Notes: generated by a model from the sequence alone, not told the origin. Counted from the stretch's first letter, positions 45,301-56,647 are shown. The stretch is 64,000 nt of DNA from Liolophura sinensis (GCF_032854445.1 NC_088305.1:25318628-25382627); one strand, 5' to 3'. Translations and numbers: made by a program.

Positions 45301-48300
45301 TGGGATAGTGTAGTCACCACTCTCCAAGAATTGCTGTTTGTATATGTAAGGTCTGTTAACAGTTACATGTAGGTCACACTAGGTTTTGGCTCAATCCTAG
45401 CCTTGGGCATGGGATAGTGTAGTCACCACTCTCCAAGAATTGCTGTTTGTATATGTAAGGTCTGTTAACAGTTACATGTAGGTCACACTAGGTTTTGGCT
45501 CAATCCCAGCCTTGGGCATGGGAGCCTGTAGTCACCACTCTCCAAGAATTGCTGTTTGTATATGTAAGGTCCTGTTAACAGTTACATGTAGGTCACACTA
45601 GGTTTTGGCTCAATCCAGCCTTGGGCATGGGATAGTGTAGTCACCACTCTCCAAGAATTGCTGTTTGTATATGTAAGGTCTGTTAACAGTTACATGTAGG
45701 TCACACTAGGTTTTGGTTCAATCCTAGCCTTGGGCATGGGGAGCCTGTAGTCACCACTCTCCAAGAATTGCTGTTTGTATATGTAAGGTCTGTTAACAGT
45801 TACATGTAGGTCACACTAGGTTTTGGTTCAATCCCAGCCTTGGGCATGGGATAGTGTAGTCACCACTCTCCAAGAATTGCTGTTTGTGTATGTAAGGTCT
45901 GTTAACAGTTACATGTAGGTCACACTAGGTTTTGGTTCAATCCCAGTCTTGGGCATGGGAGCCTGTAGTCACCACTCTCCAAGAATTGCTGTTTGTGTAT
46001 GTAAGGTCTGTTAACAGTTACATGTAGGTCACACTAGGTTTTGGTTCAATCCTAGCCTTGGGCATGGGATAGTGTAGTCACCACTCTCCAAGAATTGCTG
46101 TTTGTGTATGTAAGGTCTGTTAACAGTTACATGTAGGTCACGCTAGGTTTTGGTTCAATCCCAGCCTTGGGCATGGGATCCTGTAGTCACCACTCTCCAA
46201 GAATTGCTGTTTGTGTATGTAAGGTCTGTTAACAGTTACATGTAGGTCACACTAGGTTTTGGCTCAATCCCAGCCTTGGGCATGGGATAGTGTAGTCACC
46301 ACTCTCCAAGAATTGCTGTTTGTATATGTAAGGTCTGTTAACAGTTACATGTAGGTCGCACTAGGTTTTGGTTCAATCCCAGTCTTGGGCATGGGAGCCT
46401 GTAGTCACCACTCTCCAAGAATTGCTGTTTGTGTATGTTAGGTCTGTTAACAGTTACATGTAGGTCACACTAGGTTTTGGTTCAATCCCAGCCTTGGGCA
46501 TGGGATAGTGTAGTCACCACTCTCCAAGAATTGCTGTTTGTGTATGTAAGGTCTGTTAACAGTTACATGTAGGTCACACTAGGTTTTGGTTCAATCCCAG
46601 CCTTGGGCATGGGAGCCTGTAGTCACCACTCTCCAAGAATTGCTGTTTGTGTATGTAAGGTCTGTTAACAGTTACATGTAGGTCACACTAGGTTTTGGCT
46701 CAATCCCAGCCTTGGGCATGGGAGCCTGTAGTCACCACTCTCCAAGAATTGCTGTTTGTATATGTAAGGTCTGTTAACAGTTACATGTAGGTCACACTAG
46801 GTTTTGGCTCAATCCCAGCCTTGGGCATGGGATAGTGTAGCCACCACTCTCCAAGAATTGCTGTTTGTGTATGTAAGGTCTGTTAACAGTTACATGTAGG
46901 TCACACTAGGTTTTGGTTCAATCCCAGCCTTGGGCATGGGATCCTGTAGTCACCACTCTCCAAGAATTGCTGTTTGTGTATGTAAGGTCTGTTAACAGTT
47001 ACATGTAGGTCACACTAGGTTTTGGCTCAATCCCAGCCTTGGGCATGGGATCCTGTAGTCACCACTCTCCAAGAATTGCTGTTTGTATATGTAAGGTCTG
47101 TTAACAGTTACATGTAGGTCACACTAGGTTTTGGTTCAATCCCAGCCTTGGGCATGGGATCCTGTAGTCACCACTCTCCAAGAATTGCTGTTTGTGTATG
47201 TTAGGTCTGTTAACAGTTACATGTAGGTCACACTAGGTTTTGGTTCAATCCCAGCCTTGGGCATGGGAGCCTGTAGTCACCACTCTCCAAGAATTGCTGT
47301 TTGTGTATGTAAGGTCTGTTAACAGTTACATGTAGGTCACGCTAGGTTTTGGTTCAATCCCAGCCTTGGGCATGGGATAGTGTAGTCACCACTCTCCAAG
47401 AATTGCTGTTTGTATATGTAAGGTCTGTTAACAGTTACATGTAGGTCACACTAGGTTTTGGCTCAATCCTAGCCTTGGGCATGGGAGCCTGTAGTCACCA
47501 CTCTCCAAGAATTGCTGTTTGTATATGTAAGGTCTGTTAACAGTTACATGTAGGTCACACTAGGTTTTGGTTCAATCCCAGCCTTGGGCATGGGATCCTG
47601 TAGTCACCACTCTCCAAGAATTGCTGTTTGTGTATGTAAGGTCTGTTAACAGTTACATGTAGGTCACGCTAGGTTTTGGCTCAATCCCAGCCTTGGGCAT
47701 GGGAGCCTGTAGTCACCACTCTCCAAGAATTGCTGTTTGTGTATGTAAGGTCTGTTAACAGTTACATGTAGGTCGCACTAGGTTTTGGTTCAATCCCAGC
47801 CTTGGGCATGGGATAGTGTAGTCACCACTCTCCAAGAATTGCTGTTTGTGTATGTTAGGTCTGTTAACAGTTACATGTAGGTCACACTAGGTTTTGGTTC
47901 AATCCCAGCCTTGGGCATGGGAGCCTGTAGTCACCACTCTCCAAGAATTGCTGTTTGTGTATGTAAGGTCTGTTAACAGTTACATGTAGGTCACGCTAGG
48001 TTTTGGTTCAATCCCAGCCTTGGGCATGGGATAGTGTAGTCACCACTCTCCAAGAATTGCTGTTTGTATATGTAAGGTCTGTTAACAGTTACATGTAGGT
48101 CACACTAGGTTTTGGCTCAATCCCAGCCTTGGGCATGGGATAGTGTAGTCACCACTCTCCAAGAATTGCTGTTTGTGTATGTAAGGTCTGTTAACAGTTA
48201 CATGTAGGTCACACTAGGTTTTGGTTCAATCCCAGCCTTGGGCATGGGATCCTGTAGTCACCACTCTCCAAGAATTGCTGTTTGTGTATGTAAGGTCTGT

Positions 48301-49710
48301 TAACAGTTACATGTAGGTCACACTAGGTTTTGGCTCAATCCCAGCCTTGGCATGGGAGCCTGTAGTCACCACTCTCCAAGAATTGCTGTTTGTGTATGTA
48401 AGGTCTGTTAACAGTTACATGTAGGTCACACTAGGTTTTGGCTCAATCCCAGCCTTGGGCATGGGAGCCTGTAGTCACCACTCTCCAAGAATTGCTGTTT
48501 GTATATGTAAGGTCTGTTAACAGTTACATGTAGGTCACACTAGGTTTTGGTTCAATCCCAGCCTTGGGCATGGGATCCTGTAGTCACCACTCTCCAAGAA
48601 TTGCTGTTTGTGTATGTAAGGTCTGTTAACAGTTACATGTAGGTCACACTAGGTTTTGGCTCAATCCCAGCCTTGGGCATGGGAGCCTGTAGTCACCACT
48701 CTCCAAGAATTGCTGTTTGTGTATGTAAGGTCTGTTAACAGTTACATGTAGGTCATGCTAGGTTTTGGTTCAATCCCAGCCTTGGGCATGGGATAGTGTA
48801 GTCACCACTCTCCAAGAATTGCTGTTTGTATATGTAAGGTCTGTTAACAGTTACATGTAGGTCACACTAGGTTTTGGTTCAATCCCAGCCTTGGGCATGG
48901 GATAGTGTAGTCACCACTCTCCAAGAATTGCTGTTTGTATATGTAAGGTCTGTTAACAGTTACATGTAGGTCACACTAGGTTTTGGTTCAATCCCAGCCT
49001 TGGGCATGGGATAGTGTAGTCACCACTCTCCAAGAATTGCTGTTTGTGTATGTAAGGTCTGTTAACAGTTACATGTAGGTCACACTAGGTTTTGGTTCAA
49101 TCCCAGCCATGGGCATGGGATAGTGTAGTCACCACTCTCCAAGAATTGCTGTTTGTATATGTAAGGTCTGTTAACAGTTACATGTAGGTCACACTAGGTT
49201 TTGGTTCAATCCCAGCCATGGGCATGGGATAGTGTAGTCACCACTCTCCAAGAATTGCTGTTTGTATATGTAAGGTCTGTTAACAGTTACATGTAGGTCA
49301 CACTAGGTTTTGGTTCAATCCCAGCCTTGGGCATGGGATAGTGTAGTCACCACTCTCCAAGAATTGCTGTTTGTATATGTAAGGTCTGTTAACAGTTACA
49401 TGTAGGTCACACTAGGTTTTGGTTCAATCCCAGCCATGGGCATGGGATAGTGTAGTCACCACTCTCCAAGAATTGCTGTTTGTATATGTAAGGTCTGTTA
49501 ACAGTTACATGTAGGTCACACTAGGTTTTGGTTCAATCCCAGCCATGGGCATGGGATAGTGTAGTCACCACTCTCCAAGAATTGCTGTTTGTATATGTAA
49601 GGTCTGTTAACAGTTACATCTAGGTCACACTAGGTTTTGGTTCAATCCCAGCCTTGGGCATGGGATCCTGTAGTCACCACTCTCTAAGAATTGATGTTTA
49701 TGTATGTAAG
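45245..49710 (+). repeat. 109-bp satellite array, about 41 units, each with a B-box
   Basis: The unit runs TAAGGTCTGTTAACAGTTAC, ATGTAGGTCACACTAGG, TTTTGGTTCAATCCCAGCC, TTGGGCATGGGATAGTGTAG, TCACCACTCTCCAAGAATTG, CTGTTTGTATATG, about 109 bp. It contains the palindrome CTGTTAACAG and the pol III B-box GGTTCAATCCC (GGCTCAATCCC in roughly a third of units). Variant blocks ATAGTG/AGCCTG/ATCCTG, TATATG/TGTATG and CACAC/CACGC let individual units be told apart. The first unit is the most diverged and continues from a tRNA-like head. The last unit has decayed ends. No frame is usefully open. Confidence 0.95.
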
Positions 49711-50166
49711 GTCACACCAATTAAATTTTTTGTTTTTAGGGCTGACTGCATCTTTGTTTAATGTCGTCGAAGGGATTAAAAATAAAACTGGAAAAAAAAA
49801 ATGGCTCAATTTGTGGGAAATGTGGACCGTCCCAGCAATTTTTCCTGTTCAAGATGTATTCATGAGATTGGAAAGCCTTGAAAGATAGGAAAATCTGGAA
49901 ATTATCAAGATCAGACAAAAGAAAGAGAATTTAAAATGTTTTTGTTTTTTTTTTCTCTTTTTTTGGATTCGTTAGTGTTGGCTCATCTGCCAAACACAAA
50001 ATAAAATTAGTGTCATCTCACAATTGATCTTGAAGTGGGGTGAGGTGTGGGTATGGTTCATCTTACACGAAGTTTGTGGGATATCGCATGCCTTCCATCA
50101 CCATGGCCGTCTGGCCGTTATATATGGAAAAGTTTATTTGTCAGAAGACTAGAGTTTGCTCCTAGT

Positions 50167-50985
50167 ATAGTACTCCCCCTTCACCTTGCCCTCTCCCAGC
50201 CCACACCCTGCCCTCACTCCGCTTTCACCCTGTCCTCACCCAGCCCACACCCTGCCCTCACTCCGCTCTCACCCTGTCCTCACCCAGCCCACACCCTGCC
50301 CTCACTCCACTCTCACCCTGCCCTCACCCAGCCCACACCCTGCCCTCACTCCGCTCTCACCCTGTCCTCACCCAGCCCACACCCTGCCCTCACTCCGCTC
50401 TCACCCTGTCCTCACCCTGCCCTCACTCCACTCTCACCCTGCCCTCACCCAGTCCACAGCCTGCCCTCACTCCGCTCTCACCCTGTCCTCACCCAGCCCA
50501 CACCCTGCCCTCACTCCGCTCTCACCCTGTCCTCACCCTGCCCTCACTCCACTCTCACCCTGCCCTCACCCAGTCCACAGCCTGCCCTCACTCCGCTCTC
50601 ACCCTGTCCTCACCCAGCCCACACCCTGCCCTCACTCCGCTCTCACCCTGTCCTCACCCAGCCCACACCCTGCCGTCACTCCACTCTCACCCTGCCCTCA
50701 CCCAGTCCACACCCTGCCGTCACTCCACTCTCACCCTGCCCTCACCCAGTCCACACCCTGCCCTTACTCCACTCTCACCCTGCCCACACCCTGCCCTCAC
50801 TCCGCTCTCACCCTGTCCTCACCCAGCCCACACCCTGCCCTCACTCCACTCTCACCCTGCCCTCACCCAGTCCACACCCTGCCCTCACTCCACTCTCACC
50901 CTGCCCTCACCCAGTCCACACCCTGCCCTCACTCCACTCTCACCCTGCCCTCACCCAGCCCACACCCTGCCCTCACTCCGCCCTG
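50167..50985. repeat. 44-bp C-rich minisatellite, about 18 copies
   Basis: Unit CACACCCTGCCCTCACTCCG + CTCTCACCCTGTCCTCACCC + AGCC, 44 bp, with CCG/CCA and GTCC/GCCC variants. The + strand has almost no A runs and few G. The - strand has repeated GGG runs (GGGTGAGGGCAGGGTG), so G-quadruplex and i-motif formation are likely. Stop codons are absent in two + frames, giving long Pro/Ser/His/Leu ORFs that I do not regard as genes. Confidence 0.93.
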
Positions 50986-52185
50986 ATTTCTTATGCTGAT
51001 TTACATTGCAGTCATGTGTGAACACATGGTGATCAACCAAACATACCTTTCCAACAGATGGTTTTATTATCTTCAGATGGAAAACAAAATCCTATTTTTT
51101 TTTTGTGCCTCCAGGGAGTGTTTTATTTGCTCTGGTAACAACCACATATTATGACTGTTGGTGTCTAGTCTGATCGACAGACCTGACACCCAGTGATGCT
51201 CATGTACAAAAATCAACTGCGGAAATAACTCCCTTTGTTGGTAGCTGTTGTGAAGCCTTGTGGTCGAATATCTCCTGTGTTTTGTTTTTTTGTATGTTTT
51301 TTGTTTATAAGTGCCAAATCACTATTGATAGGAATCCATAGTGACAGAGAGCTAATTAACAGTAGAACAAGCTGATTGCTTTTTTTTTTCTTCTTGTGAA
51401 CCTTGGTTGTTTTTTAGACCCTTTTCTCCGTAACATGATGTCTTCCGTGTGTGTTATTGGCCGTGTGTTAGGTCGTTATCTCTTGCTCTATGATGTGTTT
51501 ATGTTTTGACTAACCTGAGAAGAGAGACTTTTTTAATTGCCGAGATAACGACTGTTTAATTCTATGTATAGAGGTAAATGGTCTTTAACTTCACTCGTAA
51601 GTTTACAAAGCATATCCCATGGTTCATTGTGTCTGACCGTGGTTCTTTCTGGCTGAGCCTCTTTAATTTATGACACAATTTGGAAAGTGTATCCCATGAT
51701 TCATAGCGTCTTATTGTGACTGTTATAATGGAAATTACATGTTGAGGTAGTTACGTGGGTAGTTCACAAAACCAATAAACATGCGCACGCTTCACCGAGC
51801 AGGCAGTCATTACCAGGGTTTGTTAGATGATAATCAGAAATGTGGTACAGCACAGCATACATGCGTATGACTGTCAGGTTTGCTATCATCGGTAAGAAAA
51901 AAGGGGCAAAGCAATATTTTTGTGAGAATTCTGCACAAGTCACAATATTTACAAGTGAAGAAAACATAAAGCGTAAACAAGAAAAATAAATAATAAATAA
52001 AGGTATGCTGCCAAGTTATTGAGGCTCCATGCCACTGACAGGTCTCAGGTGAAATACTAGAGAGCAGAGACTGTGAGTGGGTCCAAATTTTACAGTGTTT
52101 ATGTAAAAAGTCATGTGTTAAGGTCTATGTGTACCTCATATCCCCCCCCCAAAAAAAAATTAAATTGTTTTTTGCCTTATTAGTT

Positions 52186-52266
52186 TTTTTTAATTTAGTG
52201 TTTTACCCCATACTCAATCATTTTAAAATATTGCAAAATGGCCGTCAGTTTTATGGGAGCAGGAAA
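52186..52266 (-). mobile_element. Very diverged SINE family 1 tail
   Basis: TAGTGTTTTACCCCATACTC, AATGGCCGTCAG and TATGGGAGCAGGAAA follow the inverse SINE tail order with substitutions and an insertion. Confidence 0.45.
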
Positions 52267-52481
52267 TCAGCATGTCCGAAGTTAAGCTGTCCACCTGCAG
52301 CTGTTTACAGACAATGACAGATGGCTTTAGATGGTATAAACTACCCCATGGGCACCATCAACTGCTCATATTAAAACTTCTATGTACAAGGTTGAGACTG
52401 ATTTCACACCTCGTGGGTCAGTGTTTGGGAACGTAGCATACCTTGACATCAGTCCATGCCTGTTTCTCTAGTATAGTCTAG

Positions 52482-52483
<2 letters not shown>

Positions 52484-52543
<60 letters not shown>
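52484..52543. repeat. (AT)n microsatellite
   Basis: About 55 bp of uninterrupted AT. Confidence 0.9.
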
Positions 52544-52546
<3 letters not shown>

Positions 52547-52907
52547 ACAGCTCGGTAAGAGTCGTCCGTTTTTATAAATATGTATATATTTTACTCAGTC
52601 ATCATACATCAACTCAGATATTTCGTGATGAAAAAATAAATGGTATTGTATTTTAACGATGCTACTTTCCATGTCATTATGTCGTTTTGAGAAAAAAATC
52701 ATTGGCTTAAGGGCAGAGTTAGTCTACACAGATTTGTTTGTAATTACCTGTTCCTTAATTACCTGTTATGCCAATCCATGCCCTTAATGACCTTCAGGGC
52801 ATAATTAGGTTTTTAGATCGATTATTTGAGGTGGGTGAGTGGGTGTGTAGAACTGCCATCAGTAATAGCCAGTAGGGGCATATCGCTATCAACTTTACTT
52901 GTTTATA

Positions 52908-53055
52908 TTATTTATTTATTTGAATGGTGTTTTATGCCATACTCAAGAATATTTCACTTGTACGATGGTGGCCAGCATTATTGTGGGAGGAAACTGGGCA
53001 GAGCCCAAGGGAAACCCGCAACCATTCGCAGGTTGCTGGCAGACCTTCCCTCTAG
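52908..53055 (-). mobile_element. SINE family 1, 5'-truncated
   Basis: Inverse copy from (TTTA)n, TTTATGCCATACTCAAG to GCAGGTTGCTGGCAGACC, where it stops. Confidence 0.85.
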
Positions 53056-53162
53056 TTTACTTAATTTCACATAATTATTTGTTTTCTTCTGTTGATGCCC
53101 ACACCAGGATACCAGAGTATAATCCCAGGCATTCGGTAAATTTTTATTTCAACATAGGCCTG

Positions 53163-53430
53163 GAGGGCATCTGTGGCTCAGTTGGTTAGCACGCTAGCGC
53201 AGCGTAATGACCCAGGAGCCTTTCACCAATGCGGTCACTGTGACTTCAAGTCCAGCTCATGCTGGCTTCCTCTCCGGCCGTAAGTGAGAAGGTCTGTCAG
53301 GAACCTGCGAATGGTCATGGGTTTCCCTTGGGCTCTGCCCGGTTTCCGCCCACCATAATCCTGACCGCCGTCGTTTAAGTGACATATTCTTGTGTACGGC
53401 ATAAAACACCAAGCAAATAAATAAATAAAT
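53163..53430 (+). mobile_element. tRNA-derived SINE family 1 with 12-bp target duplication
   Basis: AACATAGGCCTG occurs at 53151-53162 and 53431-53442, flanking a full-length element with head CATCTGTGGCTCAGTTGG. It sits inverted with respect to the truncated copy at 52908. Confidence 0.92.
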
Positions 53431-53965
53431 AACATAGGCCTGATTCTTCATGATCAGTGGTAGACAAGTATGTGGAAGTATTTCTAAAATAATAGCCTTG
53501 ACTTGGCTCAGAATTACATTATCACTCTATTACTCAGTGGAACTAACATGTACATTTATTTATATTATTTTATTTGGTTTTTAATATCCACTCCACTGTA
53601 TTCAAGAACAGCTGATTGTATTCCAGAATTTTGGTCTGACAAATAAATTCCGTGGACCCTGATATCTTCCCTGACGCTTAGTTTGTTCATGAAAATATGA
53701 GTGATAAAACAACAAGAATGGGAAAAGAAATGTTATTTTTTTTTTTTGGTGTTTTTCTGAAAGCTTTGCTAAACATTTATACTGAAGGGTGATATGGTAA
53801 AACAGTTTGATTTATAGATATAAAAAAAGTATCGATATACATATTTGAAAAAAAAAATGCTCATATTATATTAATATCAAAGAATGCTAAGAAGCAGAAT
53901 TGAATATGTTTATGCTGGGATAAGGAAATGAAGTAATATATGATATATACAGAAATGTACCTAAA

Positions 53966-54232
53966 ATTTGACTTTGTTCCACATTTTCCCTGATTCTAGG
54001 AGTTTTATTTATCTTACGTGCAGGTGTTTTTAAGGTTTGTTTGGAAGGTAGAATGATATCCTACTGGAAAAACTTAGGTTTTAGCAAAAGAGGGATGTAA
54101 CATTGTTCATCTCTGTAAATACACTTTTTGGGATGAAATTTTTGGGTCATTTAAGTATTTTCTTCACAATATGACCAATTTTAAATTATACACCCTATAA
54201 TATCAGACCAATAAAAGAAAAATTAGGGGTAA
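53966..54232 (+). mobile_element. Family C copy followed by a family B end fragment
   Basis: Up to about 54150 it matches family C (TTTGTTTGGAAGGTAGAATG, CTACTGGAAAAACTTAGG). From about 54186, TACACCCTATAATAT...AAAAATTAGGGGTAA matches the right end of family B. This is a chimera or adjacent insertions. Confidence 0.45.
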
Positions 54233-54378
54233 ATGTGAGTTGACTGGCGGCTCTACGCCCCACTCTTTAATACGAGATGTAATGTTTTGACACCTGAGCT
54301 TATTTAAATATTTATGAATGTTTCCACTCCAGAGGCCCACTCAGTCTTAACGTGTTGTTTTATGTTTGTGTACAGGCT

Positions 54379-54447
54379 AAGAACACATCCGATGAAATAA
54401 AAAACACAAATATCAGGATCACCCTCAAAGAATGTTGTTATTGACAC
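54379..54447 (+). other. Candidate short terminal exon
   Basis: TTTGTGTACAG followed by GCTAAGAACACATCC opens a phase-0 frame, AKNTSDEIKNTNIRITLKEC, ending in TGA after 22 codons. The phase fits the donor of the exon at 43395. It is short and has no obvious polyadenylation site, so it may be chance. Coordinates are accurate to a few bases. Confidence 0.15.
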
Positions 54448-54619
54448 GGCCTAGATTGCCATTGATTTTTACATGTTTGAGGGGAAATGGATATCAGAAA
54501 ATCTCACCCATCACCCCTTGAGTGGACAGTGGGCCAGTCCATGGGTTGTAAGCTGTCAGTTTCACTGGGTTTCACTGATCTCAGATGTTCATTTCAGTCA
54601 GGAGAGTCTATGTGACTGG

Positions 54620-54700
54620 GCTGCTGTAGGGCGAGGTGGTCAGCTGGTTAGACTAGAACTGTAGATAGTACACAGCCTGTATTTGATTCTCTGGGCTCCA
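54620..54700 (+). mobile_element. Possible tRNA-related head
   Basis: GAGGTGGTCAGCTGGTTAGA resembles an A-box region. The B-box position reads TATTTGATTCTCTGGG, a poor match. Weak. Confidence 0.25.
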
Positions 54701-55152
54701 TGTGCTAGTTTTAGGTATTATTGCATTTCGCTCAGCTTGTATAAAGTGGCGAGTCCTCCGCTAAGACATTGGCCTGATCTGGTTTAAAATGGTTTACATG
54801 GCTTTACACACAGGCACATGTTCTGTACATTGCTGAGAACAGACCAACGCTGTCCCAGGGATATACAGAGACCGTTCCTGAAAGAAATGCCGTTCTGCGG
54901 AGAAAACGTGCACCATAGCATGAAATTGTCATGGCTTCCTAACATCAACAGCGTCAAAAAAATCCTCAAGCTGAGAAGAAAATGACCAAAAAAAGACAAG
55001 GATGGATTATCTTTCTTTCTACTGAAGTGAAGTCTCTTTTATGTGTTGATGACTTTGTATATTTATATCATTCGTCAAGTAGAGCTCGTGCGAATGTCTG
55101 GCAGTAGTTGATTTCTTCACCTGATGATGCAAAGTTCGCAGGTGTGGAAAGC

Positions 55153-55230
55153 TGATTGGCTGATTTAGCACTGTTTTGACGGTTGTGACAGATTCATTAT
55201 TTAAGCAGAGGGTTTCCTTCAGATTATTTT
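55153..55230 (+). promoter_or_regulatory. Possible TATA/CCAAT core promoter
   Basis: GATTGGC (inverted CCAAT, 55154-55160) is followed 38 bases later by TATTTAAG (55198-55205), a TATA-box variant. About 30 bases further a start site would fall near 55230. A short start-codon exon with a donor follows (55389-55436). These are motif matches only, and such motifs occur by chance in AT-rich DNA. Confidence 0.28.
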
Positions 55231-55388
55231 ACATCTCTGCTGTTGTGAGTTTTTCATCACAGAAAGGACATTAAATGTGAATATTATTTAGTTTTCTTCC
55301 CCTAGAAATTTACCTTTGTCTTGGATTACAACGGTCACACCTGGATCTTATTTTACCTGTGCTTACCGATAATTCAAGATCAATCAAC

Positions 55389-55436
55389 ATGGCCCAGGTA
55401 GTGAAGGACCTATGGAGACGCTACAGTCATACCCAC
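55389..55436 (+). other. Candidate alternative first coding exon (16 codons)
   Basis: AACATGGCC at 55386-55394 is a good start context. It encodes MAQVVKDLWRRYSHTH and then meets CCCAC|GTAGGT (55436/55437), a usable donor in phase 0. It sits about 160 bases downstream of a plausible transcription start. Read through without splicing, the frame continues 43 more codons, hydrophobic at first. It may be an internal promoter of the long gene or unrelated chance sequence. Confidence 0.28.
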
Positions 55437-55559
55437 GTAGGTTACTACATTGTTCTTATATTATGCACTGATATATTTGATCTTCATGCATTTATACATT
55501 TATTTGGGGCCTGTCTTGCATCATCTAGCAGTTTAATAAAGAGGTGCTTGTCTTTCAGT

Positions 55560-55882
55560 CTTTAGGATACACAAGGTGTGGGTTCAAACCCAGGCCTTGG
55601 ACAGGGAATTTGTAGATTCCCCCGTGATTTTTATTTGTGGGCCATGGGTTCGATTAGTGGTTACACAAGGACACTCATGTGGCCGTTTGCGCAAGACCAG
55701 TTGTCTGCCACTAGTATGGTATATACATCTGTATTTCATGTGTAGTAAACTCGGTCAGTTCCGTGTACTTACCACAGCGCAGTGGTTTACACTGGACACT
55801 GTGATTTCCACCACTTACTAAACTTGCTGATCCAGTGAAAAATCCTTGAGTATGGCATTTAGCAACAATCCAGAGATAAATA
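55560..55882 (+). mobile_element. Dispersed SINE related to the 109-bp satellite, with family 1-like tail scrap
   Basis: GTGGGTTCAAACCCAGGCCT and TGGACAGGGAATTTGTAG line up with the satellite's GGTTCAATCCCAGCCTTGGG and CATGGGATAGTGTAG. The segment ends with AATCCTTGAGTATGGCATTT and GAGATAAATAAGG, like a SINE tail. It may show what the unamplified parent element looks like. Confidence 0.4.
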
Positions 55883-55922
55883 AGGAAAAAAATATGATCT
55901 TTGGTAAGATGCCATGCACATG

Positions 55923-56176
55923 TTTGATTTATTTATTTATTTGATTGGTGTTTTACGCCGTACTCAAGAATATTTCACTTATACGACGGCGGCCAGCATA
56001 ATGGTGGGTGGAAACCGGGCACAGCCCGGGGGAAACCCACGACCATCCGCAGGTTGCTGAAAGACCTTCCCACTTACAGCCGGAGAGGAATCCAGCATGA
56101 GCTGGACTTGAACTCAGAGCGACCGCATTGGTGAGAGGCTTCTGGGTCATTACGCTGCGCTAGCGCGCTAACCGAC
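55923..56176 (-). mobile_element. tRNA-derived SINE family 1, well-preserved inverse copy
   Basis: Full-length inverse copy (ACGCCGTACTCAAGAATA, GCTGCGCTAGCGCGCTAACC). The sequence CACATGTTTGATTTATTT occurs on both sides (about 55918 and 56179), a long target duplication. The distal side continues like an older SINE tail, so it probably inserted into one. Confidence 0.9.
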
Positions 56177-56264
56177 CACATGTTTGATTTATTTATTTAT
56201 TTGTCGTTTTACTCTGTTCTCAATTTTGCTTGGATTATTACTTGCATTATAACACATTATCAGT

Positions 56265-56541
56265 CGGGGCCTCCGTGGCTCAGTCGGTTAGCGCGCTAGC
56301 GCAGCGTAATGACCCAGGAGCCTCTCACCAATGCGGTCGCTGTGAGTTCAAGTCCAGCTCATGCTGGCTTCCTCTCTGGCCGTAAGTGGGAAGGTCTGTC
56401 AGCAACCTGCGGATGGTTAGGGTTTCCCCCCGGGCTGTGCCCGGTTTTCACCCACCATAATGCTGGCCGCCGTCGTATAAGTGAAATATTCTTGAGTACG
56501 GCGTAAAACTCCGATCAAGAAAAAAAAGCAAAAAAAAAACA
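56265..56541 (+). mobile_element. tRNA-derived SINE family 1, reference-quality copy
   Basis: The best copy in the window. ACATTATCAGT at 56254-56264 and 56542-56552 is a perfect 11-bp target duplication. Order of parts: pol III head GGGCCTCCGTGGCTCAG with A-box (TGGCTCAGTCGG), B-box-like GAGTTCAAGTCCAGC about 75 bases on, body CAACCTGCGGATGGT, conserved tail AAATATTCTTGAGTACGGCG, then an A-rich end. It lacks any coding frame of its own, so movement must depend on a LINE not present in the window. It is head-to-head with the copy at 55923, about 90 bases apart. Confidence 0.93.
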
Positions 56542-56647
56542 ACATTATCAGTGAGAACAGGATTTACTTGCGTGATGGAAAACTTCTATGTGAGGATATG
56601 TTTATTCTCAAGAATGTGCATTACATGTGTTTTGTCACTAAAAGTCA

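Noticed and set aside
45245-49710. CRISPR-like regular repeat array
   Set aside because: Units abut with no unique spacers, and the context is eukaryotic. It is a satellite. The same holds for the 29-bp and 46-bp arrays.
50047-51021. 324- and 266-codon open frames rich in Pro, Ser, His and Leu
   Set aside because: They consist almost entirely of the 44-bp minisatellite, which lacks stops in two frames because of its C-rich text. There is no domain, no splice context and no coding bias.
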